This document shows positions 53,141 through 64,000 of a stretch of 64,000 bases of DNA, piece by piece; within the stretch, counting starts at the first letter, position 1, and each line of letters opens with the position of its first letter. Below the pieces are notes generated by a model. The model was not told where the DNA came from. It saw nothing but the letters and a program-made list of their open reading frames with translations, and did no database searches. This stretch comes from Allomyces macrogynus ATCC 38327 (taxonomy: Eukaryota > Blastocladiomycota > Blastocladiomycetes > Blastocladiales > Blastocladiaceae). Made by a program: the position numbers and the translations under genes. The stretch lies in assembly GCA_000151295.1 (NCBI GenBank), contig GG745337.1, positions 690,528-754,527 on the forward strand. Reading direction: 5' to 3'.

Positions 53141-53955
53141 GGGTTACTGTTACTGCTGCAAGGCTCGAGAAAGATGGCGCGGTTGGACGGATCGGAAAGG
53201 CCCAAGGCGGCGGGCGGAGTGGTGCGACGGCTTGCTGGTTCGGGTTCAAGCACCAACGGCCAGCGACTTGACCAAGCCCCACCGCAGGCGCAGTCCAGGC
53301 GCCTCGTTCTGCGCTTCGGCCTGGGCCTTTTGCGTCAGGTGCTTGCGCGGGTGCCTACTCGCGTCGGCGGTGCCGTTGGCGCCTTGGTGCGTGATGAACG
53401 CAATCGGCACGGAGAGTGAGGGCGGCGCCGTGGTTGTGCCGTCGATCGCAGGCGCAAGCGGGCGTGCGGCACGCGGTTGGGTACGCCGTTCAGCGCGTGT
53501 CGCTTTGCGGCCAGTTGCGGCCTGCGGTGATGGTCGTAGGTGCGGCCGTGCTGCAGCAGCTTGCAGCGTGGTGGTGCTCGGTTGCTCGCGGAGGTCCACG
53601 AGGTGGGGTGGTTGGTGCCGGCGGATGCTGGCGGATGCCTTGGCGTGGTGGACTGGTGCTGGCGTTCGTTTGCGAGGAGGAAGCCGCGAGAGCGGCTTGC
53701 TTGTCTCCTTGTTCTCGGCCCACGATTGCAAATGCACTCCCAAGGGCAGCGCTAAGCAGGCACGCCCTCCCACGAATGAATGATAAATTACACGCCGTTG
53801 AACACCAAAAGAACTAGGATCGACCGAAAGAGACCACGTTCATCTCCGCCACGTGGCCGAATCTAGATTCGGCGGCCGGTCGCTACGCGTCGCCCTGCCA
53901 TGCTTCGCGTGTCGCGTCGCCGCACCGCCGTCATCGATCAACACGCGACGCCCGC
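53141..53955. other. intergenic, no supported gene
   Basis: An 815-bp stretch between the Zds1 start and the FEN1 stop codon (both on the minus strand). It contains the Zds1 promoter. Frames on both strands are open but of Arg/Ala/Ser composition typical of GC-rich non-coding DNA. Confidence 0.4.
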
Positions 53956-55564
53956 TCACTTGCGCGGCCGCCCGCGACCGCGTGTCGCCGGCGCGCCCTT
54001 GGCCTTCTTGGCTCCCGGCGCCGTCTTGGCCGAGTCGGCCTGTGCATTACGATACGGAAGGACCAGCGGTGAGACGGTGCACCGTTGGCGCCAGCCAGCC
54101 AATGATCGAGTCGAAACCGTACCTTGCGCTTTTTGTCGCCGTCCGTGGCCGCCTTGGGCGTCACCTTGAAAAACCCGTCGAGCCGCCCCTGCACGCCGCT
54201 GCTTTTGCTCTTTTGCAGCCGCTTGACGCCGTTGCGGATACGCTCCTCACTAGTAACGTGCACGACAAGCGGTCAGTGTCGACGGTCATTCCGAACTGTG
54301 AGCAAGCAACGTACTTGAAGCCGTTCTTCTTGCACATGAACTCGACGAGTCCATCCTCGTCCGGGTCGTTCCACTTGAGCTATCCGGTGGAGAGTGGTCA
54401 GTTCGGAGTCACGCACCAGATCCGAGCGGGAAGCGCGCGCGACGCGACCTACCTCAATCGTCTCCGGGTCGGTCACCTCGGGCTCCTTGAACAGCCGGCG
54501 CGCTTCCTCATACGGCCAGTCATCGGCGACCGGGTACTTCTTCTTATCCAGCGCCGCGAGCACCTTCTCGAGCGACCCGTGTTCCTTGATCAAGCTCACT
54601 GCGCGCGTCGGCCCAATGCCCTTGATCGAGTCACAGTAATCGCACCCGAGCAAGATACACAGGTCGATAAACTGGTCATGCGTCAAGTCGAGTCCCGCCA
54701 GTGCCTGGTCGAGATGAAACTCGGCAATCGGCGTCTTGCGTGCCTCCGAGAAGGTTAAGTGCCGCAAGAGGACCGGCGCGCCAAACGTCAATGTGTCCAT
54801 GTCCTCGGACCCGGCCGCGTAGACCTTACCGGCCTTGGCGAGCGCTGCGCACTGCGCTTCGGCCTCGCAGGGGGCCTCGACGTACGGGACCCCCATGAGC
54901 CGCAACAGTTTCTTGCAGTCCTCGTTGTGCTCGCGCGTCACCTTGACGGTGCGCCGGCGGAACTTGTCGGCGGTTTCCTGGTCGCCTGCGGTGTGGAGGT
55001 GAGTGGAGGTGAGTCAGTTAGCGAAATGGGAAACAGGTCCCAGTGACTGCGATGGTTGAAAACGCGCCCTTTTCCTCGGCCTCGGCCACCGTCTTTTCGG
55101 CCTCTTGGCGCTTCTCAAGACGCTTTGCGAGCTAATGAATCGCAAACGAGTTGGGTTGACTCGGGTGAGCGTTGGTCTCGAAAACATCGGGATTGCACGA
55201 CGCAACGCACCTCACCGCTCTTCATGGTCGGCGGCTTGCCGTCAAACACGTAGACAGGTTTGATGCCGTTGTCGATCATGCGCAGCGTCCGGTAAAACAG
55301 GCCCATCAAGTGACTAACTCGTCGAGATCAGCGTCTGTCCCCTTCTCCATCCGTCCAAGATGTTCCGGGCGCAAAGTACCTCGTTGTCTCGCCGTCCTCG
55401 TTGGTCAGGTTCTCGCCGCCCGTGCGCACGGCAATCAGGAACTGGTAAATCGACATGGACGCATCAATGGCGACTTTGCGGCCAAAGTAGTTCCTGATTT
55501 CGTTGTCCTTGCGTGCGCTCGGCGCGTGGTCGCCGAGGACTTTGGTGAGGCCAGAAATGCCCAT
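53956..55564 (-). CDS. RAD27: flap endonuclease 1 (FEN1/Rad27)
   Basis: Removes 5' flaps during Okazaki-fragment maturation and base-excision repair. Seven exons on the minus strand: 55564-55380, 55313-55211, 55131-55068, 54985-54453, 54379-54315, 54249-54123 and 54039-53956. They give 386 residues (yeast 382, human 380). Metal-site segments are intact: [40 protein letters not shown] and GCDYC. The helix-hairpin segment is [18 protein letters not shown]. The PCNA-binding PIP box QGRLDGFF is at 337-344, the same positions as in human. A basic tail follows (AKKAKG...RGRGRPRK). The third intron seems to be GC-AG (donor GCGCGT at 55067), since no GT keeps the [13 protein letters not shown] joint in frame. 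It is head-to-head with the C2-like gene, 467 bp between starts. Confidence 0.96.
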
Positions 55565-56031
55565 GGTAGCCGGCCGGATGGGTGGTTGGTTGGTGGTGGT
55601 TGGTGGTGCGGCCGGCTCGAGCGCGCTGACAGAGGGCCGGAACGGGGGCTCTGTGTCGGCGAGTGTGGGTCGTGCTGGTGCGAGTCGTGGAGTGGCAGCG
55701 CCGGTGGAACATCGACTCGACGGACGACTCCGGGCCGCAAGGAAAGAAGTGAGTCGAATGCGGCGTGGCTCACGTTACCGCGTTCTTGTCGTCCTGAGAT
55801 CGTGTTCGTATTCAGCGTCGCTGCCGACGTTGTGCCGCTGCTGTTGCGGCCTGATCTTCGGACACGCCCAACAGCTGCTGCAGGCCCGCCGACGTTGGCG
55901 ACGCCGATCATTCAGTTGTTCTCCAGATGGGACCTCGTCAACTCGGCGCAACTCCAGCAGCCGACCGCGCCACATCCCATTATGCAAGCGCCAGCATCAG
56001 TCGAGCCTAGCGCCACCTGCACCTCAGCGCC
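55565..56031. promoter_or_regulatory. divergent promoter region of FEN1 and the C2-like gene
   Basis: A 467-bp interval between opposite start codons. There is a short GGTTGGT/GGTGGTT direct repeat at 55584-55606 near the FEN1 start. I looked for an MCB-type ACGCGT element, common at replication genes of ascomycetes, and found none that was clear. Confidence 0.35.
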
Positions 56032-57678
56032 ATGTCAGCAGCAAACCTCGGCCAGTCTGCCCCGGGTGGGGCCGAAAAGCCCATGGGTGGCCCGGCTGGT
56101 CCAACCAAGAGCCCGTTGAACGATCTTGCTGCGCTCCGCCGCGTGCTTATGGCCGAGGAGAACTCGCGACCGTCCGTGGTGCGCACGGTCCACTCTGAAA
56201 CCACTCCAGCCGCTCGTCTGATCACGAAAATGGCCAGTAGACAGGCATTCTGTCGGTGAAGATCAAGCAGATACACATTCTCGAGCTGAAAGGTAGGGGA
56301 TGACACCCGTACTGTGCTCTGTTGTGCTATTTTGTGTGCTCACGGCCGCGCTTCCGGGATAGAGGCGCAGTTGATCTACAGCAAGTGCTTTGCGACCATG
56401 TCGATCCGAACGCTCACCAAGAAGACGGATGTCACGCGCAAGGAGAACGGCGTGCTGCACTGGAACCAGACCAAGCAATTTCCCGTCGTCGTACGAACCT
56501 CGCTCATCCGTCTTTTGCACTCCGCGGCGCACCGCTCTGACCACGCTCATCTATAGGTCCCGCGCTCGCGCAAGCACCCGTTCAGATCCAAATCCTCGAA
56601 GTGTCGAGCACTGATCCGACGCGCACATTCCTGATCGGGTCTGTCAGTTTCCACGTGCACGACATTCACGGCATGTCGCCGGTCGCCGGCATTTTCGACT
56701 TGTGGGATCAGCACCGGTTTGTCGGGGACGTGAGTCTCGAGATCACGTTCAATTACGGGTCGTTTGGGTACGGGTACTCGCCGCAGGTCCGTGCGCGTTG
56801 TCGTTGGTTGATGGTCGCTGCAGGTTGATGCTTCAGCTCACGATCTCGCCGTGGAATAACTCAAGGAAGGGAAGCGCGTACCCGAAGACATGATCACCTA
56901 CTCGTTGTTCCAGCGCATCAACCCGCCCGAGGACCAAATGGAATCGGTCGACGGCGTCATGGCCGTCAAGGCTGTGCCGCACCCGTCCTACAGTCCGTTC
57001 ACCGAAAAGGTGTACCTGAGTTACGGCAAGGAACTCGGTGCGTTGCTGCCCCTTTTCTCCACCAGGCCATGACCGCATTCTCATCCCTAACCGCGTTTCT
57101 AGGCGACTTCAAGGGCATGCCCGACAAGCAATACGTGCCGGACTTTGTCGCGCGCGACTTATCGCATCTCAAGGCCATTTGCGACCAGTACTTTGCCATG
57201 ACCGACCGTGTCGCGTCTCTATTCCTGCTCAAACAATTGACGAGTCCCAACCTGGTCGGCTTCTCTCCTTCCCAATTCCATCCGTAAACTATTTCTAGCC
57301 TTCTCCACCTGTTCATAGCGCCCCGAAACCGTCCTCGACGCCAATGACGCCGTTCCACCCGCCCCGCGCGTGGACCCCAAATTTGTCCAGCCGTTCAGTC
57401 TCGCCCCAATGGTCAAGGACGAAGTCGTCTTCCAGGCGCTCGCCAAGAACCGCGAGGCGCGGCGCAATGGGAACGGCCCGCCACCGAGCAACGCGAGTGC
57501 CGGGATGCCGTCGTCGTCTTCCCGCGGGTCGACGAGTGGGTTGATGTACGGTGGGCCGAAGCGCCGCAGCGTGAATTTCCATCCGGGCGCTGTCGTGGAA
57601 CGGCGGAAGAAATGGGTCGATGATATGATTACTTTTAAGCAGCCGGAGGATGCGGTAGAGGAGGGCGAGGATGCGTGA
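56032..57678 (+). CDS. C2-like domain protein, multi-exon, unknown role
   Basis: A chain of exons with matching phases. Exon 1 runs from 56032 to about 56178; then about 56262-56292, 56363-56490, 56586-56786, 56866-57037, 57103-57254 and 57319-57678. Residues read as a C2-type beta sandwich: IKQIHILELK, then FATMSIRTLTKKTDVTRKENG, LHWNQTKQFPV and IQILEVSSTDPTRTFLIGSV. FVGDVSLEITFNYGSFGYG then closes the domain. A helical part follows (MPDKQYVPDFVARDLSHLKA, YFAMTDRVASLFLLKQL) and a disordered basic tail with FHPGAVVERRKKWVDDMI. The YGSFGYGYS end of the sandwich reminds me of sperm C2 proteins (C2CD6/CATSPERT type), but this is a weak impression. The junction of exons 1 and 2 is not settled, as several GT sites would work. 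Donors include GTAGGG, GTACGA, GTCCGT and GTGCGT. Confidence 0.6.
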
Positions 57679-57803
57679 GGAGGGGTTGGTGGACTGGGAA
57701 GGGGGGAAAAATATGACTTGCATTTATCAACTGGGGCTATTGGACGAACAAAAATCGACGGAGGGAGGGAAAGAGGAGAATTTTGGGCGGATGGGGTGCG
57801 GAT

Positions 57804-59830
57804 TTAATTGCTTGGCGGGTACATGCACGCGAATTCGGGCTTGAACGCCGCATCGGTCGCTGCGTTCGGCTGGTACGAGTAGGCGTACGTCTATACCAGC
57901 GACTCGCGTCAGCCCATTCCGGTTCCCAAACTAGTCCCACCAAGGCGCACTCGACGTACCTGCTCATGCAACATCCACCTCCCGCGCCGGCGACTCCCCA
58001 CGCGCTCCGCCAGCCACTTTGGCCGTTCCTCCACATGCAGTGCCAGTGCCTCCGTGACCCCCGCGTCGGCCGGGTCCGAGATCGGCGTCTCATTCACGAC
58101 TAGTTCCCCGGCAATCATGTAACTGCGCATGGCGTTGACACGGCACCGCAGCCACCCGCGCACAACGTCGCCGGCGTTCACGGCGAGCGGTTCCGTGAGC
58201 AGGAACCGCACTTGCTGCCAGTGCGTGTTGGCCGCGTTGGGTGCCGTCGACATGGAGACCGTGGACCCGAGTTCGTCACCGATCGGCGGTGGGGTGAAGA
58301 CCAAGTCGAACCAGCCGCCGATGCCGTGGATCTGCGAGGGGGGGGGGGGGGGGTGGAGGAGAGAGTGAGTGAGGTGGGCGCCATGACGACGGGAGGGCGC
58401 GAGCGGTGCGTACCAGGCCGGTGTACGAGACGGTCCACTCGAACGGGATCACGAGGTCGAGGAGCTCCTCGCGCGTAATGGTCGTGAAATCCATGGCGTA
58501 GGGCGCGGCGGGCGCGGCCATGAGCGATTTTGGGTCGAAATGGCCGACGACGGGCATGGCAAAGTACTCGTCCTTTGCCTCGTCAAAGAGCGGCGAAAAA
58601 TCAATACCGTAAAAGTTGGTCGATTCCCAGAACCGGACCTTGGTCATGGTTTCCGTGTACAGGCTGGTAATCGTGGAATCAGTCTGTTAGTAACGCCCAG
58701 TGCGTCGAGTGAGGGCTCACCGTACATGGCATCAGTAAACGGACTCAAGAAAATGGACCCGGACGACGGGAAAATGGTGCCGCCGGGCTTGAGGTACTTG
58801 TCGCGCGCGTAGACAAACGACTCGAGCATGCGCTCTAACAAGCACGATCAGCGCGAAGAAGCAGGGCCATCAAGGCTGATATGAGAGTTCGTACCATGGA
58901 AGAGCAAGACGCCGATCGGCTCGGAAATAATCACGTCGACCTTGGGGAGCTCCTCCTTGATGTCCTCCACCTTGGCTAGTCTCGCCAATATCATCAGAAT
59001 TCAACGTATTCGCAAGGAGAGCGAGAAAACATGAACCGCGTTCGTACACTGCACCACAGTCACGCGGTCCTTGAGAAACGTATTGTGCGTGTCGGTGCGC
59101 GCGAGCAGCTGGCGGATGCGTCTCGCCATGTTGGAGGCCTCGACAGCGTAGACGTGGCGCGCGCCGGCGTATGCTAAACGGCACGACGTGTGTGGGATCA
59201 ATCGTCTATCAGCATTGAAATCGGGTGGGGAGAGGTCGCGCGGGTGCGCGGACTCACCGGAAAAGTAGGACAGGACGCCGGATCCGGCACCAACGTCCAT
59301 GACGAGCGCATCTTGGAAGACGTGGTGGTTTTGCATAATAGCCGACTGGTAGGTCGACGTGCGCACCGAGTCGATGAGCATGTTTTGCTAGGTACGGGTT
59401 GAAATCAGCGCGCGGAGAAGCATGTCCCGCAGGTCGAGCAAGCGCCAAATGAAAAGTGAGAATCGAGTGAATCGATTTATTCGCGAGCTAAGCAGTCCGA
59501 CGTAGTCCCAAACAGTGCGGCGTGACGTGACGATGGTACCTGGTGCGTCAAGAGCGCGTAATAGCCCTACGGGAAGAGATTGTCGACGCGGTCGTGGTCA
59601 ATCAGCGTCCTTGTTGCAGGGTCGCCATGAACGGTTGTTTGCGATCTTACAAAGTAGATTGGGTCGCGTGCTTCGACCGATGGCGCAGCATCGTCGGCGT
59701 CCTCATGCGCGCCAGTTTTGCGCTGATCTTGCTGCTGCTGCTGTTGTTGCAGTATGGCCAGGTCGGTGAATTCGACATGGATCATGGCGCTGTCGGTGCT
59801 GCCGACGTTGGTCGGTGGTTGGCTGGCCAT
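57804..59830 (-). CDS. CARM1: type I protein arginine methyltransferase CARM1 (PRMT4)
   Basis: Asymmetric dimethylation of arginine on histone H3 and RNA-processing proteins, using S-adenosylmethionine. Nine exons: 59830-59651, 59566-59540, 59387-59258, 59173-59048, 58975-58895, 58834-58726, 58663-58414, 58331-57960 and 57890-57804, giving 453 residues. Joints read like human CARM1: [18 protein letters not shown], then [13 protein letters not shown]. The SAM-binding loop is [14 protein letters not shown] (about 98-111) and YAVEAS follows. The double-Glu loop is [16 protein letters not shown], with both glutamates present. NTHWQQVRF carries the THW loop. The N-terminal part is short (60 residues, with a Gln run) and the long animal C-terminal activation domain is absent. 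Exon 2 is a 27-nt micro-exon. A 16-C run (coding strand) precedes the exon-8 acceptor. It shares a divergent promoter region with the TORC2 subunit gene. Confidence 0.93.
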
Positions 59831-60240
59831 CTTGGTTCCTTGACGACTCGCGGCGAGCTGCCGGGTGCGAGTGCTGTTCTTGAACGAAACTGACCAGGTC
59901 TTGCTGCTGCTCGTGCGGATATCGTCGCTGACGAGAGCGAGAGCGAGCGGCGGAAATGTGAAGGAGGTGCGTGTTCTTTGGCGTGATCGCGAGGCTGTGG
60001 CGAAGTCGCGTCACGTTGGTCGCGTTTTGGAATGAAAGTGCCTGTGCTCAACGTTGCCACCGCACCATCACCACGACCGTGGCAACGACGCTGTCGACAA
60101 CGGAGACTACGCCGGCTGCGCCGCAATACCGCGCCGACGACTGCTCGCAGTCGACCCGCCCCCGCCGACGCTGATCGAGGCTGACCCCCGATCTCGCCAC
60201 CAGGCTCAACTGCGGCAAGCTAGTGACCAACTGTGATCAG
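59831..60240. promoter_or_regulatory. divergent region between CARM1 and Bit61, probably with a first exon of Bit61
   Basis: A 410-bp interval. The Bit61 frame has no ATG near its 5' end, so its start codon and first exon should lie here. An ATG at 60032 (MKVPVLNVATAPSP) is a candidate but I could not connect it with certainty. Confidence 0.35.
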
Positions 60241-62033
60241 CCTTGCCCATTGCGACCTTCAGCTCGCGCTCCCCCACCAACCATCCCATTCAACCCGTCA
60301 CGATTCTCGCCGCCGACGACCCCCCACCCCCCGCGGCGCAACCCGCCCGCCGCGCCGCCGCGTCCCCGGTCTCGCGCGACCGCGCCGCGCGCCTCGCCGC
60401 CGGCCTGAGCGTCCCGCGGCTGCACATCCCGGCACAACCGCCGGCACGCTCACCGACAAGTCCCGACAGCAGCAGCACGACCGTCGACCCCGGCGAAATC
60501 CTCAGCGACCTGGGCCCACTGCCACCTTTACCCGCGGACCCCACGATCGGCCATCGCCACCACCAGCACCATCGCCACCGCCTGTCGTCCGCGCACAGCA
60601 GCATCTACTCGGCGCCCGCGGCCTCGATCACGCCACCGCGCAGTCCGACCGCCGCGCTCCTCAATTTCGTCAAGCGCACGGCGCTCTCTGCCACGTTCCC
60701 GGCCGACATGCCGCACCTGCGCCGCAGTCTGCGCAGTGCCGTGCGCGCGCGCCGCCGCGTCGGCGTCGTCGTCGACAACCATGCCGCCGACGAGTCCCGC
60801 TGCCACCACGAGTGGCCACCGCGCGTCCTTGTTTTCGCACTTGCACATTTCCCCGCAGACCGGATCGTCGACGCACGCATCGAGCGCGCCGTCGTCACCG
60901 ACGACTCCGCCGAGCCCCGCACCGAAACTCGATGCGTCGGGTCCGCCCGGGCCGAGTAGCGCGAGCGTGTATTCGTCGTTGTCGGCATCGACGAATTTGA
61001 CGGCGATCATTGCGCCGTTTTTGCAGCGCGGGCCTGATGAGCAGAGTCCGCCGATTCCAGAGGTCGGCAGTCATACGAATACGGCCGCGCGCATGTTCAG
61101 CCAGCACCACATGTACGCGGAAAGTCCGAGCGATGGGGCTGCGGGGGAACATCTGTGGCAGGAGATCCGAATGCGCGTGTTGCCGCTGTTTCGTGGGGAA
61201 GGGCTCAGTAGTACGATTGAGGAGCTCAATTCGATGCTGGCGTGCGTTTACCTTTTTGCATCGTTTCGCTTTCCCATCATCTCCGTGCTGACCCACTTCT
61301 CCATGACTCTAGCCGGTACCTCGACAAGCAACTCTACCCGACAATCTTCGAAGAACTCAAGGAAGTTCTGCGCGAGGGCATGGCCGAACTCAACACCAAG
61401 TTCTTCAGCGACGTGTCCTACGACCCGGCGGCGCACGGGCCGGCCTCGTCATCGCTCTACCTGCTGCGATGGACCGAAGTGTGGGCGTTCTACTTTGGCG
61501 TCGTCCTGCCCTACTTGATGTCGGTGTTTATGCCACTGCAGGTCGAGATCAAGGGGTCGCGCGTCGTGACCTCGGTCCGGTCGTTGGTGCTGCTCATGTT
61601 CCGCAACTGCGCCGTCCTGCCGCGGTTCGACGAACTGTTGGGTCCGTCTCTTTTATTTCATTTTTTTTTTTTAGCTCTATATTCTCCCCGGCACTGGAGG
61701 CGCAAACCTGACCCACTCCCCCACTCAACAGTCATGTCGCAAAACCTGACCTGCGAACTCGTCGCGCTGCACGCGCAAGTGTACGACCCGTCCGGGTCGC
61801 TCCCCTCACCCACGACCAGCACCGAGTCGCTCGCGACGACCTACCACGCGACCGAGACCAAGGCCGCGCAAATGCTGCAAATGGTGATGCACCTCAACGA
61901 CCTGACGATAAGGCAGGCCGATACGATCCCGTCGTCGGCCATGTCTGAGGACGCGGCGCGGCTGAAACGGTTCAAGGAACTGTCCAAGTTGTACAAGGGC
62001 ACGTTCATGAAATTGCGCACGAGGGTGGGGTAA
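60241..62033 (+). CDS. BIT61: HbrB/Bit61-type TORC2 subunit (Protor/PRR5 family), 5' end unresolved
   Basis: Component of target-of-rapamycin complex 2, acting at the plasma membrane on actin and AGC kinases. The HbrB domain is clear. LWQEIRMRVLPLFRGEGLSSTIEELNSML ends exon A at 61241. Exon B (61313-61641) reads RYLDKQLYPTIFEELKEVLREGM, LRWTEVWAFYFGVVLPYLMSVFMPLQ and RSLVLLMFRNCAVLPRF. Exon C (61732-62033) holds MVMHLNDLTIRQADTIPSS and the C-terminus. Introns are 71 nt (donor GTGCGT) and 90 nt (GTCCGT). Upstream, from about 60241, there is a Ser/Pro/His-rich region that changes frame near 60720-60740 without an intron I can place. The protein N-terminus is therefore uncertain and a first exon upstream is likely. 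The family assignment is from motif order known for HbrB/Bit61/PRR5 proteins. Confidence 0.8.
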
Positions 62034-62126
62034 GGGAACATGACAGAGCGCTATTATTGGTTTCGTTCGAAATAGATCATCAAACGCGTTGGTCGCGACG
62101 GTGGTGCGTGGAATGCGCATGGAGGT

Positions 62127-62589
62127 TTAGTGGTGCGCCTTGGCGGGCGTGTCCTCCTTGGCGAGCTAGGGGAGAGGGAAACGAACGGGTCAGGATCTGT
62201 TTGGAGGAACGAACACCGCAACGAGTGGAACGCGGGGGGAACACACCTTCTCCATGTACTTGGTCACAAACGCCGACTCGTCCTTGTCGAGCGCCTTGAT
62301 CTGGTCGGCAATCGGAACCTCGGGGCCACCGCGCGTCATCATCATCGCGGCCGCAACGTAGGCGACGAGCGAGCCGACGGCGAGCTACATGGAATCGCCA
62401 TCGTTCGCGTCAGCGGCGAGCGTTCATGGAACATTGGCGGGAAAAACCCGTCAGTTGGTTCGGCCATCGGTCGGTTTGCACGCGTGTCCGAAACGGCTCG
62501 AGTTGATGGGTTGCGCGAGCTGGAGCACTTACGTAGCGGCTCGGCACCTTGGTGCCGGCAACAATGTAGGTCTGCGGTCCACCGGCCAT
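62127..62589 (-). CDS. ATP19: F1Fo-ATP synthase subunit k (Atp19-like)
   Basis: Small inner-membrane subunit associated with ATP synthase dimers in fungi. Three exons, 62589-62533, 62384-62247 and 62165-62127 (donors GTAAGT and GTGTGT), give 77 residues. Its pattern is that of fungal subunit k: a short N-terminus with YIVAGTKVPSRYLAVGSL (fungal members have Y.IAG..V.SH.LA...L). A membrane span follows (about residues 20-38, LAVGSLVAYVAAAMMM), then TRGG and KDESAFVTKYMEK, the counterpart of the family DEE.FI..FL end. No presequence is present, as is usual. The gene is too short for frame-length criteria and was found by joining small exons. Its 3' end faces that of the TORC2 subunit gene with only 93 bp between stop codons. 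Confidence 0.78.
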
Positions 62590-63077
62590 GATTGCAGCAA
62601 GTTGTTGGTCCAAGAACGGGGCGAGCCGGTACGATTTCCTCGACGAGCAAGGCGATGGCGCGCGGTCGTGAGCGCGCGCGAGGCAGGATGTTTTGAAGGC
62701 TCATGTGGGCTCACGAGGTTAGGTTACGCGGTAGCCTTCATCACCAGGTTTTCGAGAACTGAGCACACGCGATCGACAAGCGACGCGAGCAGCTAAACGC
62801 AAGCCAGCGCGCGCTGGCATGACGGTTCCATTGCAGAAAAGACGGAGGAGACAACGACGGCGGCGACGTCGACGGCGACGAAAGAGAGGATCAGAAGAAA
62901 GACGACGAAAGGAACGAAAAGACAAGACAAACATCAATTGGCGAGGCAACGAACAGGAAGGAAACACGGAAACGACAACGACAAAGACAACGATAAAACA
63001 AGGCCAAACGACACCCAAGCAAAGGCAATACCCACCCACGCACACGCAAACAAAACAGCACCCAACCGACCGATGCA
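62590..63077. other. intergenic, no supported gene
   Basis: A 488-bp stretch upstream of ATP19 and downstream of the SRPK stop codon. It is A-rich on the plus strand at 62830-63060 (AAAGACAACG-type sequence), so T/C-rich on the transcribed strand. Probably SRPK 3' UTR and ATP19 promoter. Confidence 0.45.

Positions 63078-64000
<923 letters not shown>

Noticed and set aside
53853..54758. A 301-codon open frame on the plus strand
   Set aside because: It lies antisense to FEN1 exons and introns, and FEN1 is unambiguous.

Overview
This is a gene-dense, GC- and CpG-rich eukaryotic nuclear segment with many short GT-AG introns. It most likely comes from a zoosporic (flagellated) fungus. Fungal character comes from a Zds1-type PP2A regulator, an HbrB/Bit61-type TORC2 subunit, an Atf1-type bZIP factor with an NPFE-type N-terminal motif, and an ATP synthase subunit k of fungal type. 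A motile flagellum is implied by CFAP57, CFAP157 and CCDC112, genes that non-flagellated fungi lack. The combination and base composition suggest Blastocladiomycota (for example Allomyces or a relative). The phylum is inference; the flagellated-fungus reading is firmer.

Layout. 1-9 kb: two small single-pass membrane proteins, translation release factor eRF1, the flagellar protein CFAP157 and a secreted, probably GPI-anchored, metzincin-like metalloprotease. 9-15 kb: a CpG-poor, TG/CA-rich tract with decayed paralogous LRR-like genes. 15.2-16.7 kb: a CorA/Mnr2-type Mg2+ transporter. 16.9-21.5 kb: a degenerate mobile element with about 190-210 bp terminal inverted repeats that end in 24-bp palindromes, carrying relics of a RecQ-like helicase and of a probable tyrosine recombinase. 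22.9-30.1 kb: a CUE-domain protein, an Atf1-like bZIP factor and a kelch-repeat type I membrane protein. 31-46.7 kb: CFAP57, a small proline-rich protein, eIF2B delta, an ERH homologue with a long extra tail, CCDC112, a probable RNase MRP subunit (C18orf21/RMP24 type), a small heat-shock protein, pyruvate dehydrogenase E1 beta and a tRNA-Val. 47-64 kb: a coiled-coil protein, the Zds1 homologue, FEN1, a C2-like protein, the arginine methyltransferase CARM1, a Bit61/HbrB TORC2 subunit, ATP synthase subunit k and the 3' part of an SR-protein kinase (SRPK).

The genes are mostly independent housekeeping, signalling and flagellar units, not a pathway cluster. Several sit head-to-head over 0.4-0.7 kb shared upstream regions: eRF1/CFAP157, CFAP57/small protein, FEN1/C2 protein and CARM1/Bit61. 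Intron models were built by hand from reading-frame continuity, GT/GC-AG signals and remembered family sequences. In these models C at donor position +4 is unusually common (34 of 47 donors). Stretches described as empty are those where I see no coding pattern I can support.
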